20,637 bases of DNA, from NCBI GenBank assembly GCA_951801995.1, contig CATOOY010000019.1, forward strand, positions 1 to 20,637, in the 5' to 3' direction. The position numbers and the translations under genes are program-made. Positions 15,934 through 20,637 of this stretch are shown here, in pieces. The notes beneath the pieces were generated by a model, which did not search any database, was not told the origin of the DNA, and saw only the letters and a program-made list of their open reading frames with translations. How positions within the stretch are numbered: position 1 is the stretch's first letter; every line of letters begins with the position of its first letter. Source of the DNA: an uncultured Erysipelotrichaceae bacterium. Its GTDB lineage: Bacteria > Bacillota_I > Bacilli_A > RF39 > UBA660.

Positions 15934-17064
15934 ATGAATATTTTTTATGATGCTAATAAAATATATGAAGCTGGAACAAAGGCAATAAAAAGTGCACCTT
16001 TTAAATATCAAACACAACTTTTTGAAATAAATCATTTATTAGAAACAGCAATGCTTGTAAAAGATTTAAAAGAATTGAAATATAGGCCAACAAAAGGAAA
16101 AAAGTTTGTTATAAAAGAAAGAGGCAAAATAAGAAATATAACAACAAATGGAATGATTGATAAAACAATAAATCATTTACTTTGTGATGAAATTTTAAGT
16201 CCAGCTATTTCTCCTTACTTTATATATGATAATAGTGCTAGTCAAACAGGAAAAGGTGTGGCATTTCATAGAAAAAGATTAGAAGTACATTTACATCAAT
16301 ATTATAGAAAATATAAAAATAATGAGGGATATGTACTATTAATAGATTTTAGTGGATATTATGCGAGTATCCCTCATAATTTATGTTTAGAAACTATGCA
16401 ATCATTTTTAAAAGATGTAGATCCAAGAGAAGCAAAATTTGCATTATGGATTTTAAAAAATATATTTGATATATTTAATATAGATAATAAAAATGGAAGA
16501 GGAGTAGACATAGGAAGTCAGCCATCACAAAATATTGGTATTTCTTATCCGACAAAAATTGACAATTACATAAAAATAGTAAAAGGATGCAAATATTATG
16601 GAAGATATACAGATGATTTGTATATAATTCATAAAGATAAAAATTTCTTAAAACAATTACTAAAAGAAATACAACAAATTGCAGATGAACTAGGCTTGAT
16701 AATTAATCCTAAAAAAACACATCTATGCAAATTATCTCAACCATTTAGGATCTTACAATTACAATATAAATTAACGGAAACAGGTCGAATAGTTAGAAAA
16801 ATACATCCAAAAGCAATTACTAGAGAACGAAGGAAACTGAAAGCATATAAAAGATTACTTAATAATAATAGACTAAAATATGAAGAAATTGAGAATATAT
16901 TTAAAAGTTGGATGACAGCAAATTATAAAAATATGTCAATGAAACAAATAGAAAATATGTCTCAATTATATTATGATTTATTTAATAGGAGGGTAAGATG
17001 GAAAAATCAAGGTTATGGAAAATTACGCTATCTGATGGAACGAAAATTGAAAACCTTAGACTAA
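15934..17064 (+). CDS. DGR reverse transcriptase
   Basis: 376-residue reverse transcriptase of the DGR class. Makes cDNA from TR RNA with frequent misincorporation at adenines. Motifs: SQTGKGVAFHRKRLE (103-117, RT2), LLIDFSGYYASIPH with catalytic Asp138 (motif A), IGSQPSQ at 193-199, which is the DGR-specific [I/V]GxxxSQ signature, YTDD at 225-228 (catalytic Asp pair), and LGLIINPKKTHLC at 253-265. No maturase or integrase domain follows, which argues against a group II intron. Start ATG 15934 has a modest AAAGTGAT site. The last 22 codons overlap the next tail gene by 67 bases, and that gene's AGGAGG lies within this one. Confidence 0.97.
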   Translation: MNIFYDANKIYEAGTKAIKSAPFKYQTQLFEINHLLETAMLVKDLKELKYRPTKGKKFVIKERGKIRNITTNGMIDKTINHLLCDEILSPAISPYFIYDNSASQTGKGVAFHRKRLEVHLHQYYRKYKNNEGYVLLIDFSGYYASIPHNLCLETMQSFLKDVDPREAKFALWILKNIFDIFNIDNKNGRGVDIGSQPSQNIGISYPTKIDNYIKIVKGCKYYGRYTDDLYIIHKDKNFLKQLLKEIQQIADELGLIINPKKTHLCKLSQPFRILQLQYKLTETGRIVRKIHPKAITRERRKLKAYKRLLNNNRLKYEEIENIFKSWMTANYKNMSMKQIENMSQLYYDLFNRRVRWKNQGYGKLRYLMERKLKTLD

Positions 17065-17330
17065 ATGGAAACAACTATATATCAGAAGCAAAACTTACTG
17101 AAGATGATTTCAAAGGAAAATTATCTAAAGTTACAATAGAAGGATCAGAAGATGGCCAAGAAATAAAAAAAGAATATGAACATATGGAATTAGTACAAAT
17201 AGTTCACTATGAAGATGGATATTATTTTATCTTAAGGGAATTATCTGCAGCTGAATTAAAAGAAATAAAAATGCAAAGCGACATAGAGTATTTAGCAATG
17301 ATGACAGATATTGACTTAGAGGAGGTATAG
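16998..17330 (+). CDS. Small tail-associated protein, unknown function
   Basis: 110-residue protein often found before XkdX in Clostridia prophages. A strong AGGAGG at 16987-16992 within the RT gene sets the start. The first half has strand-turn pattern (RLWKITLSDGTKIENLRLNG), and the second half is a long acidic helical section (LRELSAAELKEIKMQ) ending DIDLEEV. Its 5' end is overlapped by the RT gene for 67 bases in another frame. Confidence 0.7.
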   Translation: MEKSRLWKITLSDGTKIENLRLNGNNYISEAKLTEDDFKGKLSKVTIEGSEDGQEIKKEYEHMELVQIVHYEDGYYFILRELSAAELKEIKMQSDIEYLAMMTDIDLEEV

Positions 17331-17331
17331 T

Positions 17332-17484
17332 ATGAAAGAACATAGTAAAAATTTTGAAAAAGTAAAAAAATATTATGATAATGGGATGTGGAATAAAACC
17401 AGGGTATATAATGCTGTTGGTAAATGGATAACAGAAGAAGAATACAAAGAAATAACTGAAGAAAAGTATGAAATAAACGCTTAA
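17332..17484 (+). CDS. xkdX: XkdX family tail protein
   Basis: 50-residue protein, starting ATG 17332 with AGGAGG at 17320-17325. Pattern: FEKVKKYYDNGMWNKTRVYN, then AVGKWITEEEYKEITEEKY. The G-x-W ... V-x-x-A-V-x-x-x-x-I-T-x-E-E-Y-x-x-I-T-x-x-x-Y series is the XkdX family hallmark. Small XkdX-like proteins are encoded after fibre genes and before lysis genes; the exact role is unknown. Its stop lies in the stem of the terminator that follows. Confidence 0.85.
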   Translation: MKEHSKNFEKVKKYYDNGMWNKTRVYNAVGKWITEEEYKEITEEKYEINA

Positions 17485-17504
17485 TTATAAGGCGTTATTT
17501 TTTT
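17476..17504 (+). terminator. Rho-independent terminator after xkdX
   Basis: 7-bp stem AACGCTT/AGGCGTT with an AT-rich loop and T7 tail (ATTTTTTTG). Confidence 0.7.
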
Positions 17505-17535
17505 GTATCAAAACACAAAGAAAGGAGATAAGCCT

Positions 17536-17781
17536 ATGGAACAGGGATTTGAAACAGAAGTATTAACAAGACTGGCCGTAATAGAAAGTAAACTAGATGG
17601 ATACAAAGAATTAAAATCTGTAGCTTATGAAGCAAATACACGAAGTAAAGAAAATACAGAAGAAATTACAGAAATAAACGAAAGAATAAAATGGATTACA
17701 AGAACTGTAGTAGCTGCAGTTATAACTGGCGTGATTGGAATAGGAATTGCACTATTGAAAAGTGGAATAGGAATCCAATAG
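17536..17781 (+). CDS. xhlA: XhlA family lysis-associated membrane protein
   Basis: 81-residue protein. ATG 17536 is preferred to upstream in-frame starts because AAAGGAG at 17520-17526 is well placed. N-terminal helical coiled-coil part (LTRLAVIESKLDGYKEL and NTEEITEINERIKWITRTVV) and a single C-terminal membrane helix (VVAAVITGVIGIGIALL). This is the typical XhlA layout, a peripheral or membrane partner of the holin in Gram-positive phage lysis. Confidence 0.85.
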   Translation: MEQGFETEVLTRLAVIESKLDGYKELKSVAYEANTRSKENTEEITEINERIKWITRTVVAAVITGVIGIGIALLKSGIGIQ

Positions 17782-17793
17782 AAAGGAGTTATT

Positions 17794-18006
17794 ATGAAAC
17801 AAGCGTGGAATGATCTTAAAAGTTTTGTAACAGTAGCAGTAATATTAACTTTAGTGGCACTAATTATTATAATGGCTATTAAAGGAAATTGGGATATGTT
17901 TCAAATTGTATTTACACTTTTTAGTTCAGTAACAGCATCAGTTATTACATACTTTTTTACTAAAAAGAGCGAAAGTAAGACAACAAATGATACCACACAA
18001 GAATAA
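17794..18006 (+). CDS. Small holin candidate with two membrane helices
   Basis: 70-residue protein with two hydrophobic segments (FVTVAVILTLVALIIIMAI and MFQIVFTLFSSVTASVITYF) joined by a short loop with Lys-Gly-Asn-Trp, and a charged C-terminal tail (TKKSESKTTNDTTQE). Position between xhlA and endolysin, small size, two helices and a positive tail fit a class II holin. It is not a clear match to a named family. AAAGGAG ribosome site at 17782-17788. Confidence 0.68.
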   Translation: MKQAWNDLKSFVTVAVILTLVALIIIMAIKGNWDMFQIVFTLFSSVTASVITYFFTKKSESKTTNDTTQE

Positions 18007-18045
18007 AAACGGCTTAAAACGCAACCTCGCAAGCCGTTTCTTTTT
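18007..18045 (+). terminator. Rho-independent terminator after the holin candidate
   Basis: 9-bp stem AAACGGCTT/AAGCCGTTT (18007-18015 with 18031-18039), 15-base loop and TTTCTTTTT-type tail. Confidence 0.8.
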
Positions 18046-18046
18046 C

Positions 18047-18071
18047 AATACCAGGATAAATTTCTGGTATT
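18047..18071 (+). promoter_or_regulatory. Stem-loop without T-tail, second of three in a row
   Basis: 8-bp stem AATACCAG/CTGGTATT (18047-18054 with 18064-18071). Tail is TTATAT, so not a standard terminator. Together with flanking hairpins it may protect or attenuate the lysis transcript. Confidence 0.5.
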
Positions 18072-18076
18072 TATAT

Positions 18077-18116
18077 AAAACAGGAAGAAAAATCAAAAAT
18101 CTTCCTGTTTTTAATT
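18077..18116 (+). terminator. Rho-independent terminator before the lysin
   Basis: 12-bp perfect stem AAAACAGGAAGA/TCTTCCTGTTTT and then TTAATTTTAT. Third hairpin in about 110 bases. Confidence 0.8.
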
Positions 18117-18139
18117 TTATAAAGAAAGGATGATTTTTT

Positions 18140-18217
18140 ATGGAAGAAGAAATCGAATTAACTGAAGAAATGAAACAAGAATTAACAAATGGAAAGGAGG
18201 AAAATGAAAATGATTAA
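18140..18217 (+). CDS. Tiny acidic ORF overlapping the lysin start (possible leader)
   Basis: 25-residue ORF, MEEEIELTEEMKQELTNGK and five more residues, with ribosome-like GAAAGGATG about 10 bases before its ATG. It covers the lysin's AGGAGG site and ends 8 bases into the lysin gene, so translation of it could open or control lysin translation. It could be only chance; it is very acidic and has no known relatives that I can name. Confidence 0.4.
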   Translation: MEEEIELTEEMKQELTNGKEENEND

Positions 18218-19166
18218 ATCAGGATTAACAAATGTAGTAGTAGAAGCAAATTCAAGTAATTACACACAAGGAAGAAAAGGATATAAAGTTTGCAAAATAA
18301 CACCTCATCATATGGCTGGTGTTTTATCTGCAGAACAATGTGGTAGAATATTCCAAGCAAAAGGAAGGCAAGCAAGTTCTAATTATGGTATTGGCAATGA
18401 TGGAAAAATAGCTTGCTATGTTGGAGAAGAAAATAGAGCGTGGACATCAAGTAATAGTGTAAATGACTGTCAAGCAATTACAATTGAAGTTTCTAATAGT
18501 TCTACAGGTGGAGAGTGGCCAGTATCTGCTGCAGCTTGGGACTCACTTGTGAATTTATGTGTAGATATATGTAAAAGATATAATTTTAGACTTATATATG
18601 ATGGTACAAAAAACGGAAGTTTAACAAGACATAATATGTTCGCAAATACAAGCTGTCCAGGAAAATACTTACAAGATAGATTCCCACAATTAGTAAAAGA
18701 AGTTAATGAAAAACTAGATGGAAATACAACACCTGTAACACCAACACAAAATACAAGTAATTCATATTTAGTAAAGGTAACGACAGATGCTTTAAATATT
18801 AGAAGTGGTGCAGGAACAAATAATTCAATAGTAGGTTGCATTAGAGATAAGGGAACATATACAATAGTTGAAACGCAAGAAAATTGGGGTAAATTAAAAT
18901 CAGGTGCTGGATGGATCTGTTTAGATTATGCACAAAAAGTAGGATCAATAAATACTGTTACACCTGCAGCATCAACAAGTTTCTCAAAAGGCCAAAAAGT
19001 CACATTAAAAACATCTGCTTCTAAATATTGCACAGGACAAACAATTCCTTCATATATAAAAGGAAAGACTTATACAATAATGCAAGTAGGAAGTGGAAAC
19101 ACACATCCTGATGGTGTACTATTACAAGAAATTATGTCTTGGGTATATAAATCAGATGTTCAATAA
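18210..19166 (+). CDS. Endolysin: N-acetylmuramoyl-L-alanine amidase (Amidase_2) with SH3-type wall-binding tail
   Basis: About 318 residues with ATG 18210 chosen (AGGAGG at 18195-18200, 9 bases upstream; ATG 18204 is too close). Residues 25-165 are a zinc amidase of the PGRP/Amidase_2 type that cuts the bond between MurNAc and L-Ala. ITPHHMAG at 30-37 supplies one zinc ligand, RHNMF the second (His141) and SCPG the third (Cys149); SSNYGIGNDGKI and QAITIEVSN are further family features. Residues about 176-240 are a bacterial SH3 domain (LVKVTTDALNIRSGAGTNNS). A C-terminal part (KGQKVTLKTSASKYCTGQTI) looks like a second wall-binding SH3-like module of Clostridia lysins. No signal peptide, so export depends on the holin. 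Confidence 0.93.
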   Translation: MIKSGLTNVVVEANSSNYTQGRKGYKVCKITPHHMAGVLSAEQCGRIFQAKGRQASSNYGIGNDGKIACYVGEENRAWTSSNSVNDCQAITIEVSNSSTGGEWPVSAAAWDSLVNLCVDICKRYNFRLIYDGTKNGSLTRHNMFANTSCPGKYLQDRFPQLVKEVNEKLDGNTTPVTPTQNTSNSYLVKVTTDALNIRSGAGTNNSIVGCIRDKGTYTIVETQENWGKLKSGAGWICLDYAQKVGSINTVTPAASTSFSKGQKVTLKTSASKYCTGQTIPSYIKGKTYTIMQVGSGNTHPDGVLLQEIMSWVYKSDVQ

Positions 19167-19171
19167 TATAA

Positions 19172-19192
19172 AAGGGAGATTTTATCTCCCTT
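19172..19192. terminator. Bidirectional terminator between lysin and the minus-strand operon
   Basis: 8-bp stem AAGGGAGA/TCTCCCTT with TTTTA loop. Plus-strand tail is only ATTGTATATTTTT; minus-strand tail is TTTATATT. It overlaps the stop codon of the convergent minus-strand gene. Confidence 0.7.
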
Positions 19193-19574
19193 ATTGTATA
19201 TTTTTCAAATTTTGTTGTATAGTATATAATATATCAAATGCTTCTTTGCAAGTTGTATTATCTAAGTTAATATTTTGTATTTTCTTAATAATTTGCTCAT
19301 AAGAAGTATGTTGATTAGAAGATGTTTGATTAGATACAACTTCAAATTTTATCTTATGTTCTGTTAATAGATTTGTGTATTTTTCAAGTGTAGCGACAGG
19401 AAAACCACATTTAATTATTTCAGGACTTAAGTCGGTTAGTTTTAGGCCAATTTCTTTTGAAACTAGTCTTGCATCTTCGTTTAATATATTATAAAAAATA
19501 CCAACTTTAAAAATATATATTTTTTTAGAATCTTTTTTCTTTAGTTCCTCATATTGCTTTAAGAGTTTACTCAT
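19191..19574 (-). CDS. Stand-alone MutS domain I-like protein
   Basis: 127 residues, taking ATG at 19574 (an AGAAGG site lies 9 bases upstream on the minus strand; a longer frame to 19631 begins inside the neighbouring gene). Residues about 15-80 match the N-terminal mismatch-recognition domain of MutS: IYIFKVGIFYNILNEDARLV corresponds to the F-x-x-G-x-F-Y-E-x-x-x-x-D-A-x-x-x-S motif, KEIGLKLT follows, and CGFPVATLEKYTNLL equals the C/A-G-x-P-x-x-x-L-x-x-Y section. Phe, Tyr and Asp-Ala of the motif are present but the Glu of FYE is replaced by Asn. The rest of MutS (ATPase, clamp) is absent. Overlaps the HTH gene by 8 bases, so the two form a unit. Role unknown. Confidence 0.8.
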   Translation of the reverse strand: MSKLLKQYEELKKKDSKKIYIFKVGIFYNILNEDARLVSKEIGLKLTDLSPEIIKCGFPVATLEKYTNLLTEHKIKFEVVSNQTSSNQHTSYEQIIKKIQNINLDNTTCKEAFDILYTIQQNLKNIQ

Positions 19575-19797
19575 TTTTATTAACCTTCTTTCTAATGGAT
19601 TTTTTTCTAACAATAATATCTCCAGGTTCACAATCTAAAACTATGCACATTTTTTCTAGTGTTTCAAATTTTATTCCAGTAGTAATGTTATCCATTAAAT
19701 GAGATAATGATTGGTAGCCTCCTTCCATATTTTTAATAAACCAATACTTCGTTTTCTTTTTTTCTTTTAAAATTTCATTTACTCGTACATATATCAT
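19567..19797 (-). CDS. HTH transcription regulator (XRE/Cro type)
   Basis: 76 residues, start at 19797 with an AGGTGAG site 3 bases before it, at the limit of spacing. Residues about 5-62 are a Cro/CI-type HTH domain: VRVNEILKEKKKTKYWFIKN, YQSLSHLMDNITTGIKFETL, EKMCIVLDCEPGDIIV. The last phrase (L-x-K-x-C-x-x-L-x-C-x-P-G-D-I-I) is a hallmark of small HTH_26-type regulators. It has a basic tail and no C-terminal sensing domain. It probably binds the palindrome at 19881-19902 and controls its own operon and the divergent small gene. Confidence 0.85.
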   Translation of the reverse strand: MIYVRVNEILKEKKKTKYWFIKNMEGGYQSLSHLMDNITTGIKFETLEKMCIVLDCEPGDIIVRKKSIRKKVNKNE

Positions 19798-19823
19798 TTT
19801 CTCACCTCACCTTCGTTATAGAT

Positions 19824-19852
19824 ATTGTAAAACAAAGTATGATTTATTTTAA
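19824..19852 (-). promoter_or_regulatory. Weak promoter candidate for the HTH/MutS-I unit
   Basis: On the minus strand: TTAAAA (19852-19847), 17 bp, TACAAT (19829-19824). Imperfect but at a sensible distance (about 26 bases) from the HTH start. Confidence 0.35.
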
Positions 19853-19880
19853 CTACCATACATTTCAGTTTAATATATGA

Positions 19881-19902
19881 TACCTAATTTACAAAATAGG
19901 TA
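19881..19902. promoter_or_regulatory. Palindromic operator candidate
   Basis: TACCTA-aTTTacAAAa-TAGGTA: 9 of 11 base pairs of a 22-bp palindrome match. It lies over the -35 box of the plus-strand promoter and upstream of the minus-strand HTH gene, a usual site for autoregulation by a dimeric HTH protein. Confidence 0.6.
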
Positions 19903-19916
19903 CAAAATGATATAAT
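19888..19916 (+). promoter_or_regulatory. Strong sigma-A-type promoter
   Basis: TTTACA (19888-19893), 17-bp spacer, extended TGATATAAT (19908-19916). Best promoter in the window. It drives the small gene at 19952. Confidence 0.78.
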
Positions 19917-19951
19917 AACATCAACAATAAAAACAAAAGAGGTGTTATTGT

Positions 19952-20110
19952 ATGAGCAAAAATATTATTGATTCATTAGATAATATAAATAAACTTATAG
20001 AAGATGAAAAGTACCAAGAGGCCATAAATTACATAGAGAAAACAAAAGCAGAAATAAAAACAAAAGATGCATCTAATTATATGGAAGATTTAATAAATGA
20101 TTTAAAGTAG
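19952..20110 (+). CDS. Small acidic helical protein, unknown
   Basis: 52 residues, MSKNIIDSLDNINKLIEDEK and onward, with AGAGGTG at 19938-19944 and a strong promoter just upstream. Likely helical throughout and acidic, with no known family recognised. It is divergent from the HTH gene and sits under its operator candidate, so it is the likely regulated partner. Confidence 0.65.
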   Translation: MSKNIIDSLDNINKLIEDEKYQEAINYIEKTKAEIKTKDASNYMEDLINDLK

Positions 20111-20209
20111 AAAAAAGTAGAAAAATGTCGAACCTTGAAATCTGCTTATGATAAGGAATATCTATATCAATACCTAACACGCAGTATAGTTATTTTAAAC
20201 TACATAATA

Positions 20210-20218
20210 TGGTATAAT
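20210..20218 (+). promoter_or_regulatory. Extended -10 promoter candidate
   Basis: TGGTATAAT (TG at 20210-20211) with no good -35 upstream. It lies 45 bases before the small gene at 20264 and may also serve truA. Confidence 0.5.
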
Positions 20219-20263
20219 ATTATAAAGAGATATCTCCAATCTAAATTCATAAGGAGGTTCAAT

Positions 20264-20428
20264 ATGGGATTAAATATATTAGATAGAATATTGTTACATA
20301 TATTCAAAAGATATTCGTATAAGATATATAGGTGTGGGATACAAGATGAATTTAATTGGAACAATAAAATAAATTCGCAAGGCTGTAACAAGGCTGTACC
20401 AATATTTGAAATAAAAATTAAAAAATAA
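20264..20428 (+). CDS. Small protein of unknown function, upstream of truA
   Basis: 54 residues with a strong AAGGAGG at 20251-20257, so ATG 20264 is preferred to the in-frame upstream starts. Sequence MGLNILDRILLHIFKRYSYK, then IYRCGIQDEFNWNNKINSQG and a Lys-rich end; basic, no recognised family. The DNA repeats CAAGGCTGTA at 20378-20387 and 20389-20398 inside it. It is 34 bases before truA, so may be a host gene. Confidence 0.55.
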   Translation: MGLNILDRILLHIFKRYSYKIYRCGIQDEFNWNNKINSQGCNKAVPIFEIKIKK

Positions 20429-20462
20429 AATATAAAATGGTAGAAGTAAACGGAGAGTAAGT

Positions 20463-20637
20463 ATGAGAAACATAAAATTAACTATAGAATATGATGGTAA
20501 AGAGTTTAACGGTTGGCAAAAACAGCCTAATAAATTAAATATTCAAGGTGAAATAGAAAAAGCAATTGGAGAAATTACAGGAGAAGAAATAGACTTAATT
20601 GCTTCAGGTCGAACTGATGGAGGAGTTCATAGTTTAG
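20463..20637 (+). CDS. truA: tRNA pseudouridine synthase A (3' end cut by window edge)
   Basis: First 58 residues of TruA, which makes pseudouridine 38-40 in the anticodon arm of tRNAs. N-terminal MRNIKLTIEYDGKEFNGWQK with the YDG-x-x-F-x-G-W-Q motif, NIQGEIEKAI, and the active-site segment SGRTDGGVHSL with catalytic Asp52 (Gly in place of the usual Ala after Asp). Ribosome site GGAGAG at 20453-20458. It marks bacterial chromosome beside the prophage. Confidence 0.93.
   Translation, partial: MRNIKLTIEYDGKEFNGWQKQPNKLNIQGEIEKAIGEITGEEIDLIASGRTDGGVHSL

Noticed and set aside
15934..17064. Group II intron or retron reverse transcriptase
   Set aside because: No maturase or endonuclease domain and no intron or msr/msd structure; the IGSQPSQ motif and TR/VR show a DGR.
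20126..20132. TGTCGAA, the core of a Spo0A box
   Set aside because: A single 7-base match is expected by chance, and nothing else supports it.
20135..20263. N-terminal extension of the small gene before truA
   Set aside because: The in-frame start at 20135 is not preceded by a ribosome site, while ATG 20264 has AAGGAGG; the promoter-like TATAAT lies inside the extension.

Overview
The window is the late (structural and lysis) half of a prophage or temperate siphophage in a low-GC Gram-positive bacterium, most likely of the Clostridia. The evidence is the strong A+T bias, AGGAGG-type ribosome sites before nearly every gene, genes packed with TAATG or few-base overlaps, Firmicutes-type phage families (minor capsid protein 2, Gp15-like tail chaperone, XkdX, XhlA) and a bacterial truA at the right edge. 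TGA is used as a stop, so the code is standard. No integrase or replication gene is in the window.

Layout: 3-6869 holds head and neck genes: portal (cut by the left edge), minor capsid protein with a nuclease-like C-terminal domain, a small protein, an Acb2-like anti-CBASS protein, a small charged protein, scaffold, major capsid, and four connector/neck proteins. 6873-13768 holds tail genes: tail tube, two tail-assembly chaperones apparently joined by a +1 frameshift, tape measure, distal tail and baseplate proteins. 13772-17064 is a complete diversity-generating retroelement (DGR) in the order target-VR, hairpin, avd, TR, reverse transcriptase, the same order as in Bordetella phage BPP-1. 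16998-19166 returns to tail and lysis genes: a small tail protein, XkdX, XhlA, a holin candidate, a tiny ORF and an amidase endolysin. 19191-19797 (minus strand) is a two-gene unit of a HTH regulator and a stand-alone MutS domain I protein. 19952-20428 has two small unknown genes, and truA begins at 20463.

The centre of interest is the DGR. TR (15690-15784) and VR (14919-15013) are both 95 bp. They differ at 16 positions, every one an adenine in TR, while all 69 non-adenine positions are identical. TR codes for twelve AAY (Asn) codons in the VR frame, which cannot become stop codons by A-to-N change. VR forms the C-terminal end of a tail-collar-type fibre protein with a C-type-lectin-like tail, so the system should diversify the receptor-binding tip. 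A perfect 8-bp hairpin lies 22 bp after VR, as in BPP-1. The reverse transcriptase has the DGR signature IGSQPSQ and a YTDD active site.

Other points of interest are the Acb2-like gene bracketed by two nearly identical 27-bp terminators, the frameshift in the tail chaperones (the conserved FDDW start of the second protein has no start codon of its own), the toxin-like tail on the minor capsid protein, and the MutS-I/HTH pair with a palindromic operator candidate between the lysis genes and truA. The right end of the prophage probably lies between 19166 and 20463, but I saw no attachment site.
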